Notes: generated by a model not told the origin, from the letters alone. Counted from the stretch's first letter, positions 33,967 through 43,518 are shown. The stretch is DNA of 64,000 bases from Roseovarius dicentrarchi (GCF_003316635.1 NZ_QNQP01000013.1:1-64000); one strand, 5' to 3'. Translations and numbers: made by a program.

Positions 33967-35259
33967 CTACCCCAGCTTGAGCGCCGCGCAAAGTGTCGTG
34001 GACAGCTCGGCCAGCTGATCGTCCTGCGCATTGGCAAAGCCTAGCGCCGCCTGCCGCATCGCCTTCAGATCGTCGCCCGCGCCCAATAGTGTGCGGAGCG
34101 TATCCGCCAGCTGGTCCGCGTCCGCAACCTGCCGCGCCGCACCTGCCGCATCCATCTGCGCATAGGCCTGCGCAAAATTGACGTAAAGCGGGCCGTGCAG
34201 CACCGCCGTGCCGGCATGGGCAGCCTCATAGGGGTTATGCCCGCCGACCGGAACGAAAGACCCGGCAATGCAGGCAACCGGCGCCAGCGCGTACCACAGT
34301 CCCAGCTCGCCCAGCGTATCGGCCAGATATACCTGATCCTGCGCACCGGGCAGGGTGCCTGCGCTGCGGCGGGACTGCGTAAACCCTGCCGTTTTAATCA
34401 TCTTCGCGATCTCCTCCGCCCGGTCGGGGTGGCGCGGCGCAAGGATCAGCAGCGCGTCGGGATGCGTCCGCAGCAGCGCCGCATGTGCATTCAGCGCCAC
34501 CTCCTCCTCGCCCGGATGGGTGGAGGACATGGTCCAGACCGGACGCGCGCCGATCCGGTTTTGCAGCTCCACCAGTTGCACGGCGTCAAAGGCCAGCGGC
34601 CCTGCCATCGCCTTGAGGTTTGCGCCATGCCGGGCGTTGCTCGCGCCCAAATCGGCCAGGTGCGCCGCCGTGCGTGCGTCCTGACAATGGATCATGGCAA
34701 AAAGTCCCAGCAATGCCCGTGCCGTCCTGGGCATCCGGCCCCAACCGCGCGCCGAACGGTCGGAGATACGCGCATTCAGCAGTGCCAGCGGAATGCCGCG
34801 CCGCGCCGCCATCCGCAGCGTATTGGGCCATAGCTCGGATTCGACGAACACCGCCGCATCAGGATGCCAGTGGGTAAAAAACCGGCGCAGATAGGCCGGG
34901 CTGTCCAGCGGTGCAAACTGATGAATGCAGCGCGGCGGCAGGCGCGTGGCCAGCATCTGCGCCGATGTGGCCGTGCCGGAGGTCAGAAGGAAATTCAGCC
35001 TCGGATCGCACGCGCCCATATGCGCAATCAGGCGCAGCACGGACAGGCTTTCGCCCACGCTGGCCGCGTGCAGCCACATCAGCGGGCCATCCGGGCGCGG
35101 CACCGTGGCCCGCCCCAGACGCTCACGAATGCGCGCAGGATCGGTGCCATGCGCCGCCAGTTTGCGCCGCACACCCCGGTAGGCCAGTGGCGCTGCGACG
35201 CGCGCAGCAGCACCATAGGCCCGCAACAGCAGCGTGGACCCGCCCGGCCGGTGCGCCAC
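33967..35259 (-). CDS. waaA: 3-deoxy-D-manno-octulosonic acid transferase
   Basis: Adds Kdo from CMP-Kdo to lipid A precursor in LPS assembly at the inner membrane. The 430-residue GT-B protein has LWLHAASVGE-like MWLHAASVGESLSVLRL (acceptor-side Glu), FLLTSGTATSAQML, PDAAVFVESELWPNTL and the C-terminal PVGGHNPYEAAHAGTAVLHGP. It starts with GTG four bases after the moaA stop. The N-terminal membrane anchor is less hydrophobic than in E. coli. How many Kdo residues are added cannot be told. Confidence 0.93.
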   Translation of the reverse strand: MAHRPGGSTLLLRAYGAAARVAAPLAYRGVRRKLAAHGTDPARIRERLGRATVPRPDGPLMWLHAASVGESLSVLRLIAHMGACDPRLNFLLTSGTATSAQMLATRLPPRCIHQFAPLDSPAYLRRFFTHWHPDAAVFVESELWPNTLRMAARRGIPLALLNARISDRSARGWGRMPRTARALLGLFAMIHCQDARTAAHLADLGASNARHGANLKAMAGPLAFDAVQLVELQNRIGARPVWTMSSTHPGEEEVALNAHAALLRTHPDALLILAPRHPDRAEEIAKMIKTAGFTQSRRSAGTLPGAQDQVYLADTLGELGLWYALAPVACIAGSFVPVGGHNPYEAAHAGTAVLHGPLYVNFAQAYAQMDAAGAARQVADADQLADTLRTLLGAGDDLKAMRQAALGFANAQDDQLAELSTTLCAALKLG

Positions 35260-35263
35260 GCGC

Positions 35264-36271
35264 TTAGCCGCCTGTGTGGCTCATGTGGCGGGGCATCTTG
35301 CCGTCCACCGTCTGGCGCGAATAGTCGAAATCGTGGCCCTTGGGTTTGCGCGCGATTGCAGCGCGGATCGCATCCTGCAAAGGTGCGATATCTTGCGGGT
35401 GGTTGCGCAGCGGCGGGCGCAGATCGGCCATATCTTCCTGCCCGAGGCACATGTACAGCTCGCCCGTGCAGGTCAGGCGCACGCGGTTGCAGCTTTCGCA
35501 GAAATTATGTGTCAGCGGCGTGATGAATCCAATCTTCTGGCCCGTCTCCTCCAGCCGGACATAGCGGGCGGGGCCGCCGGTGCGTTCGGGGATATCGGTG
35601 ACGGTGTAATGCTCCGCCAGGCGGGCGCGCAAATCCTTCAAGGGCCAATATTGGCCCAGACGGTCCTCGTTCCCGATATCGCCCATCGGCATGACTTCGA
35701 TCCATGTCAGATCCATGTCGCGGCTGGCGCACCATTCGGTGATCGAAATCAGCTCGTCCTCGTTGAAGCCCTTCAGCGCGACCGCGTTGATTTTTATCCG
35801 AAGCCCCGCGCGCTGCGCCGCGTCGATGCCGCGCAGGACCTGGGGCAGTCGGCCCCAGCGGGTGATGGCCGCAAATTTTTCTTCGTCGGCGGTGTCCATC
35901 GACACGTTGATGCGCCGCACACCGGCCGCATACAGGTCATCCGCGTATTTCTCCAACTGCGATCCGTTGGTCGTCAGCGTCAGCTCGCGCAGCGCGCCGC
36001 TGTCCAGATGGCGCGTCATCGACTGGAAAAACGACATGATCCCGCGCCGCACCAAAGGCTCCCCACCGGTGATGCGCAGTTTTTGCACGCCAAGGCCGAC
36101 AAAGGCGCTGCACATGCGGTCCAGCTCCTCCAGCGTCAGCAATTCCTTCTTGGGAAGGAATGTCATGTTCTCGGACATGCAATAAACACAGCGAAAATCG
36201 CAGCGGTCGGTAACCGACACGCGCAGATAATCGATGGCACGGTGAAACGGATCTATAAGAGGCTCTGTCAT
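35264..36271 (-). CDS. moaA: GTP 3',8-cyclase
   Basis: A radical SAM enzyme for the first step of molybdenum cofactor synthesis from GTP. The N-terminal cluster motif is C-x3-C-x2-C (Cys24, Cys28, Cys31) in [13 protein letters not shown], followed by [13 protein letters not shown]. The second 4Fe-4S site is C-x2-C-x13-C in [20 protein letters not shown], and the protein ends in the functional Gly-Gly. Its 335 residues are typical. The ATG at 36271 fits the family start [18 protein letters not shown]; the ribosome site is weak. waaA follows four bases downstream. No other moa genes are in the window. Confidence 0.96.
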   Translation of the reverse strand: MTEPLIDPFHRAIDYLRVSVTDRCDFRCVYCMSENMTFLPKKELLTLEELDRMCSAFVGLGVQKLRITGGEPLVRRGIMSFFQSMTRHLDSGALRELTLTTNGSQLEKYADDLYAAGVRRINVSMDTADEEKFAAITRWGRLPQVLRGIDAAQRAGLRIKINAVALKGFNEDELISITEWCASRDMDLTWIEVMPMGDIGNEDRLGQYWPLKDLRARLAEHYTVTDIPERTGGPARYVRLEETGQKIGFITPLTHNFCESCNRVRLTCTGELYMCLGQEDMADLRPPLRNHPQDIAPLQDAIRAAIARKPKGHDFDYSRQTVDGKMPRHMSHTGG

Positions 36272-36403
36272 GCCCGCAAAGGTAAGGTGCCGCGCCCCTT
36301 GGGGCAAGCTGTTTCGGCACGTTCACGCCATCAGCCGCCCCGATGCCGACAGGCTGGTGCAAGCGGTGTTGTGCGCGGTGAATTGTCGTCATAGGCTGAG
36401 CGG

Positions 36404-36889
36404 ATGAAGCATATTACCCTTATCGCGCCGCTGTTGATCGTGGCAGGATGCGCAAACGCGCCGGACTGGCTGACACCGCGGCAGAACGCCGCGCCGGATG
36501 TGCAGGCCCCCGCGGCCGAACCGGCGCCCAGCACTGTTGCCGCGATCAAGCCGCCGCAAACGGCCCGCACGGTGACCGAATTCGACACAACGACCGCCGC
36601 GGACAAGGCAGCGGCCGCCGCCCCGGCAGCGGGCGGCAGGGATCTGGGCTTGACGATCGCAAGTCTGGGCGCGGCGGGCGAGCCGGGATTCTGGCTGAAA
36701 ACGCCGCTTGTATCGGCGCCGGGTCCGGGGCGGGTGGTGTATCCTGCGAATGGCAAGTCGGTGAAGGTCGATCTGATCCCGATCACAGGCGAGGCGGGGG
36801 CAGGCAGCCGGATGTCCCTTGCCGCGCTGCGTGTGATTGACGCGCCGCTGACGGGCCTGCCTGAGTTGCGCGTATTCTCCCTGGATTAA
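36404..36889 (+). CDS. Predicted lipoprotein, function unknown
   Basis: This 161-residue protein has a lipoprotein signal (ITLIAPLLIVAGC, acylated Cys16). An Ala/Pro-rich linker to about residue 80 is followed by a small domain (DLGLTIASLGAAGEPGFWLKTPLV, GRVVYPANGKSVKVDLIPITGEAGAGSRMSLAALRVI). The D-lipobox-domain layout resembles short Rhodobacteraceae lipoproteins of unknown role. The second half looks like a compact beta fold that could contact peptidoglycan or another envelope protein, but no named domain is recognised. It is divergent from moaA and convergent with glmS. Confidence 0.8.
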   Translation: MKHITLIAPLLIVAGCANAPDWLTPRQNAAPDVQAPAAEPAPSTVAAIKPPQTARTVTEFDTTTAADKAAAAAPAAGGRDLGLTIASLGAAGEPGFWLKTPLVSAPGPGRVVYPANGKSVKVDLIPITGEAGAGSRMSLAALRVIDAPLTGLPELRVFSLD

Positions 36890-36932
36890 CGCATCGCTTT
36901 GACGGTGCTGCGTAACGTTTTGATTTATCAGA

Positions 36933-38756
36933 TCATTCAACGGTCACGGATTTGGCCAAATTGCGCGGCTGATCGACATCTGTCCCTTTGGTGACAGCGG
37001 TATGGTAGGCCAGAAACTGGACCGGCAGCGCATAGAGGATGGGTGTCAGATCAAAATCAATATCGGGCAGGATGATTGTCTGCCACACGCCTTCCGACGC
37101 TGAGGTGGCGCCGGACTGATCGGTTATCAGGATCACCTTGCCGCCGCGGGCCATCACCTCTTGCATGTTCGATACCGTCTTGTCGAACAGCGCATCGCGC
37201 GGGGCCATCACCACCACGGGCATTTTTTCATCAATCAGCGCAATGGGGCCGTGCTTCAGCTCACCCGAAGCATAAGCTTCGGCGTGTATATAGCTGATTT
37301 CCTTGAGTTTAAGCGCACCCTCCAAGGCGATCGGAAACATCAGCCCGCGCCCCAGGAACAGTGCATCACGCGACTCTGCTAGGCGCTGGGATATGCTGCG
37401 CACGTGGTCCTCAATGCTCATGGCCTGATTGAAGATCGCTGGCAGGCCGCGCACTGCGGTCAGCTTTTCCTGCAATGTCTGGCTGCTGATCCGGCCTCTG
37501 GCATGGGCCGCCTTGAGCGCCAGAAGCAGCAGCACAGTCAGCTGGCAGGTAAACGCCTTGGTCGATGCGACGCCGATTTCCGCACCCGCATAGATCGGCA
37601 GGGTCAGATCGCTTTCGCGCGCGATCGAGCTTTCGGGGACGTTGGTGACCGACAGGATCGACTGCGCCTTGCCCGCGCAGTAGCGCAGCGCGGCGAGCGT
37701 GTCTGCGGTTTCGCCCGACTGGCTGACAAAGAGCGCGGCTGTACCGTCGCTAATGGGGGGCGTGCGATAGCGGAATTCGGAGGCAAAATCGACCTCGACA
37801 GGCAGGCCGGCCAACTGCTCGAACCAGTATTTTGCCGTCAGGCAGGCATAATACGCAGTGCCGCAGGATGCCATCGTAAGGCGGTTTATCTTTGTAAAGT
37901 CAATGCCTTCACCGGGAAGGTTGATGTCGCTGGCATCGGCTGCCACATAGGCGGCGATCGTCTCGCCGATGACGGTTGGCTGCTGGGCGATCTCCTTGGA
38001 CATGAAGTGCTTGTGCCCGGCCTTGTCGATTAGGGCGGCGTCAACGCGAATGGTGCGCGGTGTGCGCACAACCGGGGTGCCGGCAGGGTCGGTGATGGTG
38101 ATCGTGCTGCGGGTCAGGACGGCGCAATCGCCCTCTTCCAGATAGGTGACGCGGTTGGTCATCGGCGCCAGCGCGATGGCGTCCGAGCCGATATAGACCT
38201 CGCCGTCGCCGTGACCGATGGCCAGCGGGCTGCCCTTGCGGGCGGCGATCATCAGATCAGGCTCGTCCTCGAATAGGAAAGCCAGCGCATAGGCACCCTC
38301 CAGCCGGGCGACGGTGCGGCGCACAGCGTCTGCCGGCGTGGCGCCCTGGTCGATGTAGTGCTGCGCCAGCAGGGCGACGGTTTCGGTGTCCGTTTCGGTC
38401 TGGTGGGTGATGCCGGCCTGCGCCAGATCCGCGCGCAATTCGCGGTAGTTTTCGATGATACCGTTATGCACAACCGCGACGCGGCGGGTTTGATGCGGAT
38501 GGGTGTTGGTCAGCGTCGGCGCGCCGTGGGTGGCCCAGCGTGTATGCCCGATGCCGGATTTGCCGGCCAGCGGCTGATGCACCAGAAGATCGCTGAGATT
38601 GACCAGCTTGCCGATGGCGCGGCGCCGTTCCAATGCGCCATCGTTGACAGTGGCGATACCCGCGCTGTCATAGCCGCGATACTCCAGCCGCTTCAGCGCC
38701 TCGACCAGCGTTGGGGCGACTTCGTGCTTGCCCAGTATTCCGACAATTCCGCACAT
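36933..38756 (-). CDS. glmS: Glutamine--fructose-6-phosphate aminotransferase (isomerising)
   Basis: Makes glucosamine-6-phosphate from fructose-6-phosphate and glutamine, feeding UDP-GlcNAc for peptidoglycan and LPS. The 607-residue protein has the nucleophile Cys2 (MCGIVGILGK), glutaminase motifs GIGHTRWATHGAP and HNGIIENYRELR, two SIS domains (TMASCGTAYYACL, FVSQSGETADTLAAL, FLGRGLMFPIALEGALKLKEISY) and the terminal PRNLAKSVTVE. Its ATG overlaps the glmU stop (TGATG), so it is coupled to glmU and has no leader for a glmS ribozyme. Confidence 0.97.
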   Translation of the reverse strand: MCGIVGILGKHEVAPTLVEALKRLEYRGYDSAGIATVNDGALERRRAIGKLVNLSDLLVHQPLAGKSGIGHTRWATHGAPTLTNTHPHQTRRVAVVHNGIIENYRELRADLAQAGITHQTETDTETVALLAQHYIDQGATPADAVRRTVARLEGAYALAFLFEDEPDLMIAARKGSPLAIGHGDGEVYIGSDAIALAPMTNRVTYLEEGDCAVLTRSTITITDPAGTPVVRTPRTIRVDAALIDKAGHKHFMSKEIAQQPTVIGETIAAYVAADASDINLPGEGIDFTKINRLTMASCGTAYYACLTAKYWFEQLAGLPVEVDFASEFRYRTPPISDGTAALFVSQSGETADTLAALRYCAGKAQSILSVTNVPESSIARESDLTLPIYAGAEIGVASTKAFTCQLTVLLLLALKAAHARGRISSQTLQEKLTAVRGLPAIFNQAMSIEDHVRSISQRLAESRDALFLGRGLMFPIALEGALKLKEISYIHAEAYASGELKHGPIALIDEKMPVVVMAPRDALFDKTVSNMQEVMARGGKVILITDQSGATSASEGVWQTIILPDIDFDLTPILYALPVQFLAYHTAVTKGTDVDQPRNLAKSVTVE

Positions 38757-40111
38757 CAGATGGCCTCTTTCTGGTTGTTTTCTTTGGACGATTTGAACAA
38801 GGCCATAAGCCGCCGGGCAAGGCCGGGTTTGACAACCTGCACAGCGCGCCCCAGCGCCAGCGCGCCATCGGGCACGTCCTGCGTGATGACCGAGCCGGAG
38901 CCTGTCATCGCTTCGGCGCCCACCGTTACGGGCGCGACCAGCATGGTGCCCGAGCCGACAAAGGCCCCCGCACCGATGCTGGTGCGGTGCTTGCGCACAC
39001 CGTCGTAATTGCAGGTGACACTGCCCGCGCCCACGTTGCAGCCCGCGCCCAGATCGGCGTCGCCGATATAGGTCAGGTGGTTGACCTTGGCGCCAGTGTC
39101 CAGAAAGGCGTTCTTGATCTCGACGAAATTGCCGACGCGGGCATCCTCGGCCAGTTCGGCGCCGGGACGCAGGCGCGCATAGGGGCCAACGACAGCGCCG
39201 CGCGCCACATGGCAGCCCTCAAGGTGGGAAAACGCGCGGATATGCGCGCCGCTTTCGACGGTGACGCCGGGGCCGAAAACGACATTCTGTTCGATCAGCG
39301 CATCGCGGCCAAGAACCGTGTCAAATGAGAAATAGACGCTGTCGGGCGCGTAGAAGCCGACACCATCCTCGAAGGCGGCTTGGCGCATAGCGGTCTGAAA
39401 CAGCGCTTCGGCGGCGGCCAGTTCGGCGCGGGAATTGACGCCCAGTGTCTCGGCCTCGTCGCAGGTGATGGCCGTGGCGGTCAGCCCCTTGGCGCGGGCG
39501 ATTGCGATGATGTCGGTCAGATAATAATCGCCGGATGCGTTTTCATTGCCGACGGCGCTGATCAGATCGAACAGGGTGTCGCTGTCTGCTGCGATTACGC
39601 CGGAGTTACAAAGTGTTATCGCGCGCTCTTTATCTGTTGCATCCTTGAATTCCACAATCCGGTCCAGCGCATTGCCCTGCATGACCAGACGCCCGTAGCG
39701 GCCCGGATCGGCGGCATCAAAGCCAAGCACAACCAGATCATACTCCTTGCGGGCCGCGATCATACGCTCCAGCGTTTCGGGGCGAATGAAAGGGGTGTCG
39801 CCGTACAGCACGATCGCGTCGCCGTCATGCCCCTCCAGCGCCGTGCGGGCCTGGGCAACCGCATGTGCGGTGCCCAGCTGCTCGGTCTGGCGGGCGGTTT
39901 GGATCTCGGGGTCGTGCTCCAGCGCCGCGGCCTCGACCGCGTCGGCGCCGTGGCCGGTGACAACGCAGATCCGATCAGGCTCCAGCGTGGTTGCGGCGCG
40001 CAGGGCATGGACCAGCATCGGGGCGCCCGCAACGGGGTGCAGCACCTTGGGCAGGTCCGAATTCATGCGCGTGCCTTTGCCGGCGGCAAGCACGATCAGG
40101 GCGAGGGTCAT
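38756..40111 (-). CDS. glmU: Bifunctional GlcNAc-1-P uridyltransferase / glucosamine-1-P acetyltransferase
   Basis: Converts GlcN-1-P to GlcNAc-1-P and then UDP-GlcNAc. The 451-residue protein has an N-terminal pyrophosphorylase with IVLAAGKGTRMNSDLPKVL and LYGDTPFIRPETLERM. The C-terminal left-handed beta-helix (DSVYFSFDTVLGRDALIEQNVVFGPGVTV onwards) includes KNAFLDTGAKVNHLTYIGDADLG and NYDGVRKHRTSIG. The ATG at 40111 is used; an in-frame TTG at 40117 is less likely. It is divergent from the HAD phosphatase gene and coupled to glmS. Confidence 0.96.
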   Translation of the reverse strand: MTLALIVLAAGKGTRMNSDLPKVLHPVAGAPMLVHALRAATTLEPDRICVVTGHGADAVEAAALEHDPEIQTARQTEQLGTAHAVAQARTALEGHDGDAIVLYGDTPFIRPETLERMIAARKEYDLVVLGFDAADPGRYGRLVMQGNALDRIVEFKDATDKERAITLCNSGVIAADSDTLFDLISAVGNENASGDYYLTDIIAIARAKGLTATAITCDEAETLGVNSRAELAAAEALFQTAMRQAAFEDGVGFYAPDSVYFSFDTVLGRDALIEQNVVFGPGVTVESGAHIRAFSHLEGCHVARGAVVGPYARLRPGAELAEDARVGNFVEIKNAFLDTGAKVNHLTYIGDADLGAGCNVGAGSVTCNYDGVRKHRTSIGAGAFVGSGTMLVAPVTVGAEAMTGSGSVITQDVPDGALALGRAVQVVKPGLARRLMALFKSSKENNQKEAI

Positions 40112-40255
40112 AGACAAGATTTCCTTTGTATCCGGCTGTCGCCCGTTTTATCTGCTGGCCAGCTATGTGCAAGAGAGGTGGCGATCAAACAAGATTGCCA
40201 TATGTGACAAGGCAGGGCGGAATGTCGCCGCAGGCCGCAACCCCGGAGGGTGCAG

Positions 40256-40921
40256 ATGCGCAGTATCGTTTTTGATCTTGATGGAACGCTGGCCGATACC
40301 AGCGGCGATCTGGTCGCCGCCGCCAATGCGTGTTTCCGCCAGATGGGCGCGGGCGATATGCTGCACGCGGGCACCGACGCGGGCACCGCCCTGTGCGGCG
40401 GCCGCGCGATGCTGGCGCTGGGGCTGGAGCGGATGGGCCAAGCGCCGGATGCGGCCGTGCTTGACCGGTTTTACCCGATCCTGCTGGACGCGTATGAAGA
40501 GGCGATCGACACCCATACGGTATTCTATCCCGGTGCGCTGGATGCGGTTGAGGCGTTGAAAACCGCGGGGTTCAAGGTGGCGATCTGCACCAACAAGCCG
40601 GAATATCTGGCGCGGCTTTTGCTGATGCGGATGGGCGCACTGGACCTGTTTGGCGCGCTGATCGGCGCCGACACGCTGCCGGTGCGCAAACCCGACCCCG
40701 AGCCGCTGCGCGAGGCGGCGCGCCGGGCCGGGGGCGATCCGGCCCGCTGCCTGCTGGTGGGTGATACGATTACGGACCACACCACCGCCCGCGCCGCCGG
40801 TGTGCCGTCTGTACTGGTCACGTTCGGCCCGAATGGCGCCGATATGGCCGGATTGGAGCCGGATGTGCTGCTCAGCGATTTTGCCGATCTGCCGGACGCG
40901 GCGCAGCGGCTGCTGATATGA
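40256..40921 (+). CDS. gph: HAD family hydrolase, phosphoglycolate phosphatase-like
   Basis: This 221-residue HAD protein has catalytic DLDGTLADTS (nucleophile and acid Asp) at about 7-16, motif II ICTNKPEYLARLLL, motif III Lys in RKPDPEPLREA and motif IV LLVGDTITDHTTARAAG. The helical cap between 17 and 80 is the Gph type. Gph removes 2-phosphoglycolate formed by oxidative damage or photorespiration. The ATG at 40256 has GGAGG six bases before it. Its stop overlaps the DegT gene start (ATGA). Other small phosphomonoesters are possible substrates. Confidence 0.87.
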   Translation: MRSIVFDLDGTLADTSGDLVAAANACFRQMGAGDMLHAGTDAGTALCGGRAMLALGLERMGQAPDAAVLDRFYPILLDAYEEAIDTHTVFYPGALDAVEALKTAGFKVAICTNKPEYLARLLLMRMGALDLFGALIGADTLPVRKPDPEPLREAARRAGGDPARCLLVGDTITDHTTARAAGVPSVLVTFGPNGADMAGLEPDVLLSDFADLPDAAQRLLI

Positions 40922-42135
40922 CCGGCGCGGAGGTTTTCACCGGAAATTTCACCCAGCAGGAGCCGATCCCGGAGGACGCGATTGACGCCGCCATCGCCGT
41001 GATGCGCAGCGGACGCCTGCATCGCTACAACACCGCCGCGGGCGAGATTGGCGAAGTCGCGGCGCTGGAGCGTGACTTTGCCGCCTATACCGGCGCGAAA
41101 TATGCCTTGGCAGTGGCATCTGGCGGGTATGCGATGGGCGCGGCGCTGCGCGCGGTGGGCGTGGGGCCGGGCGACCGGGTACTGACCAACGCCTTTACGC
41201 TGGCGCCGGTGCCGGGGGCGATTGCGGGCGTCGGTGCGGTGCCGGTATTTGTGGGCGTGACCGAGGCGCTGACCATTGATCTGGACGATCTGGAGGCCAA
41301 GGCCGATCAGGCGCGCGTTCTGATGCTGAGCCATATGCGCGGGCATCTGGCCGATATGGACCGCTTGATGCGGATTTGCGATGACGCAGGCGTGACCGTG
41401 ATCGAGGATTGCGCCCACACCATGGGCGCCGCGTGGCGCGGGCGCCTGTCTGGGCGCGATGGGCTGATCGGTTGCTACTCGGTGCAGACCTACAAGCATC
41501 TGAATGCCGGCGAAGGCGGGATTTTGATCACCGACGACGATGACGTGATGGCGCGCGCCATCCTTTTGTCAGGGTCATACATGCTGTTTGGCAAGCATGG
41601 CACAGTGCCGCCCGATGCAGCATTCGCGCAGGCCAAATACGACATGCCCAACGTCTCGGGCCGCATGGACAACCTGCGCGCTGCCATTCTGCGCCCGCAG
41701 CTGGCGCGATTGGATGCGCAATGCGCGGCGTGGACAGCGCGGTATCGGGCGGTCGAGGCGGGGCTGCGTGGCACCCCCGGCCTGACGGTAATTGAGCGGC
41801 CCGAAGAGGAGAGCTTCGTCGGCTCGTCCATTCAGTTCTTGCTCAAGGACTGGCCGGATGGGGCAGTGTCGGAGGTGCTGAATCGCTGCGCCGCGCGCGG
41901 TGTGCAACTGAAATGGTTCGGCGGCGCCGAGCCAGAAGGGTACACCAGCCGATATGACAGCTGGCACTACGCCCCAAGCGAGGCATTGCCGCCCAGCGAC
42001 CGGATATTGCGGGCCATTGTCGATATGCGCCTGCCGCTGACCTTCAGCCTGAACGACTGCGCGCTGATCGCGCGCATCATCCGGGCCGAGGTGGGGGCCG
42101 TCTGGCAGCAGGCGCTGCCGACAGTCACTCCGTAA
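40918..42135 (+). CDS. DegT/DnrJ/EryC1/StrS family aminotransferase-like protein
   Basis: This 405-residue protein has the PLP fold of sugar aminotransferases: YALAVASGGYAMGAALRAVGVGPGDRVL, VTVIEDCAHTMGAAWRGRLSGRDG, the Schiff-base lysine region CYSVQTYKHLNAGEGGILIT, and C-terminal contacts around WFGGAEPEGYTS. Family members aminate keto-sugars for glycans or antibiotics. No nucleotide-sugar genes flank it; it is coupled to a phosphatase gene instead, so the substrate is uncertain and may not be a sugar. It overlaps creA at the 3' end by 11 bases on the opposite strand. Confidence 0.87.
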   Translation: MTGAEVFTGNFTQQEPIPEDAIDAAIAVMRSGRLHRYNTAAGEIGEVAALERDFAAYTGAKYALAVASGGYAMGAALRAVGVGPGDRVLTNAFTLAPVPGAIAGVGAVPVFVGVTEALTIDLDDLEAKADQARVLMLSHMRGHLADMDRLMRICDDAGVTVIEDCAHTMGAAWRGRLSGRDGLIGCYSVQTYKHLNAGEGGILITDDDDVMARAILLSGSYMLFGKHGTVPPDAAFAQAKYDMPNVSGRMDNLRAAILRPQLARLDAQCAAWTARYRAVEAGLRGTPGLTVIERPEEESFVGSSIQFLLKDWPDGAVSEVLNRCAARGVQLKWFGGAEPEGYTSRYDSWHYAPSEALPPSDRILRAIVDMRLPLTFSLNDCALIARIIRAEVGAVWQQALPTVTP

Positions 42136-42598
42136 GGGCGCCGCGCAGCGGCACGGTCGAGATGGACACCTTGGCCGATCCTTGGGTCAGTTCGCGGGTA
42201 TGCGCAACATAGACAAGTGTCTGGTTGGATTGGTCGAAGATGCGTTTGACACGCAGCGTTTTAAGAATGATCGACCGGCTGGCGCGAAACACGTCCTCAC
42301 CCGATTTGGAGCGGTCAATGTCCCCCAGCCTGATCGGGCCGGTCTGCTGGCATTCAAGCGCACTGTTCGACGGATCCTCGAACCAGTTTCCATTTGCCAG
42401 GCGGTCAATCAGGCCGCGTTTGAAATAGGCCAGATGGCAGGTGACGCCGGTGACGTCCGGATCTGCAATCGCCTCGATCACGATGTCATTGCCGGCCCAG
42501 TCAACGCCGATTTCGCCCACCTGCTCGGCGCCAACGGGCCACGCGAAAGAGGCCGCCAAAATGGCGGCCCCTGACATGTAGGTGACAAAGCGGCCCAT
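42125..42598 (-). CDS. creA: CreA family periplasmic protein
   Basis: This 157-residue secreted protein has a signal peptide ending around residue 24 (AAILAASFAWPVGA). The mature start EQVGEIGVDWAGNDIVIEA and the later VTCHLAYFKRGLIDRL and NWFEDPSNSALECQQTGPI match CreA closely. CreA is widely conserved but its function is unknown. It is coupled to the upstream PPOX gene (TGATG overlap) and its end overlaps the convergent DegT gene. Confidence 0.92.
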   Translation of the reverse strand: MGRFVTYMSGAAILAASFAWPVGAEQVGEIGVDWAGNDIVIEAIADPDVTGVTCHLAYFKRGLIDRLANGNWFEDPSNSALECQQTGPIRLGDIDRSKSGEDVFRASRSIILKTLRVKRIFDQSNQTLVYVAHTRELTQGSAKVSISTVPLRGALTE

Positions 42599-43071
42599 CA
42601 GAACGTGATCTTGCCATGGGCGCCGGGGCTGGCGGTGTCGTCGCTCATCGCTGAGGTCGCCATGTCATACAGCGCCTTGGCGGTGCCGTCGGACGCCCAG
42701 ACTTCGGCCGATTTGGGCGTGAAGCGGACCAGCCGTACATCGGGATCGTCCTTGCCGTCCTCGAACCATGCGTTGTCCATCGGCGACCAGATTTCTTCCA
42801 GTTTTGCGCGGTCCGTCTCGACGCTGAGGGTGCCGTCAACGACAGCGTAAATCTTGGCGTCGCCGCCTACGACCTGGTACCGGGCAGCTTTGCCGGCGGC
42901 GGCATCTCTGCCGATGTCGGTCGAATCGGCGGTCAGGAACCACAGTGCGCCATCGTCGCGGCGTGCGTGATGCGCCATCGGGCGCGGATCGGTTCCATCG
43001 GCCGAGAGCATCCCGACATTGACGTTTTCAATGCGGTCCCAGAAAGTGCCTTTGATGTCTGTATCGGTCAT
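42598..43071 (-). CDS. Pyridoxamine 5'-phosphate oxidase family (general stress protein 26-like)
   Basis: This 157-residue split-barrel flavoprotein shows FWDRIENVNVGMLSADG, RPMAHHARRDDGALWFLTADSTD, YQVVGGDAKIYAVVDGTLSVETDR and EEIWSPMDNAWFEDGKDDPDVRLVRFTP. This pattern is that of general stress protein 26-type PPOX proteins, which bind FMN or F420 and are not vitamin B6 oxidases. The ATG at 43071 has GAGG six bases ahead. It is coupled to creA downstream. Confidence 0.88.
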   Translation of the reverse strand: MTDTDIKGTFWDRIENVNVGMLSADGTDPRPMAHHARRDDGALWFLTADSTDIGRDAAAGKAARYQVVGGDAKIYAVVDGTLSVETDRAKLEEIWSPMDNAWFEDGKDDPDVRLVRFTPKSAEVWASDGTAKALYDMATSAMSDDTASPGAHGKITF

Positions 43072-43167
43072 GTTCAACCTCATGTCTGAATTGCGTTTCA
43101 TCGCATCAACGACACGGTGCGCCGGGTGGTTCCCGAGATTCGCGCCGGATCGCGAAAGGACAGGGTG

Positions 43168-43476
43168 ATGCCGCGCTGGATGTTCTTTGCTCCTGTCATC
43201 GCGATGATCGCCGCAACTGCGGTCATTGGCCTGTCGCTGGGCCGCAAGGCGCTGCGCGGGACGGAAACGGATGTGATTGTGCAGATCGCAGCGCGATACG
43301 TCGCAGAGATGGGCGGCGCGGCGCGACCGGTGGATTGCACTGCGCGCCCGGCTGTCTCGGACGGTCTGTGGCTGGTCGTGTCCTGCGCGCCGCCGGGGCA
43401 GGGCGGGCGCGAGTATTTCATCGACCGGTTCGGTGCCGTGCGCCATGTAGGGCAGATTGCACCGCGCACCCAATGA
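43168..43476 (+). CDS. Small membrane-anchored protein, function unknown
   Basis: This 102-residue protein has a single N-terminal hydrophobic segment (WMFFAPVIAMIAATAVIGLSLG), then a short soluble domain with IVQIAARYVAEMGG, two cysteines in PVDCTARPAVSD and LWLVVSCAPPG, and REYFIDRFGAVRHV. The two cysteines could pair in the periplasm. The ATG at 43168 has AAGGA eight bases ahead. It is divergent from the PPOX gene and convergent with ompW. No family was recognised. Confidence 0.7.
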   Translation: MPRWMFFAPVIAMIAATAVIGLSLGRKALRGTETDVIVQIAARYVAEMGGAARPVDCTARPAVSDGLWLVVSCAPPGQGGREYFIDRFGAVRHVGQIAPRTQ

Positions 43477-43488
43477 GCCGTGGTTACG

Positions 43489-43518
43489 AAAAAGGGCCGC
43501 CCGATGCCGGGCAGCCCT
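43489..43518 (-). terminator. Rho-independent terminator of ompW
   Basis: On the minus strand an 11-base stem with one mismatch (AGGGCTGCCCG against CGGGCGGCCCT) and a GCAT loop is followed by TTTTT. It lies 24 bases after the ompW stop and also sits at the end of the convergent small membrane protein gene. Confidence 0.88.

Noticed and set aside
36272..36403. Possible molybdenum cofactor riboswitch upstream of moaA
   Set aside because: The gap is short and shared with a divergent gene; no extended paired structure could be traced.
38757..40111. Possible glmS ribozyme or riboswitch upstream of glmS
   Set aside because: glmS starts inside the glmU stop codon, so there is no leader to hold one; glmS ribozymes are also a Gram-positive feature.
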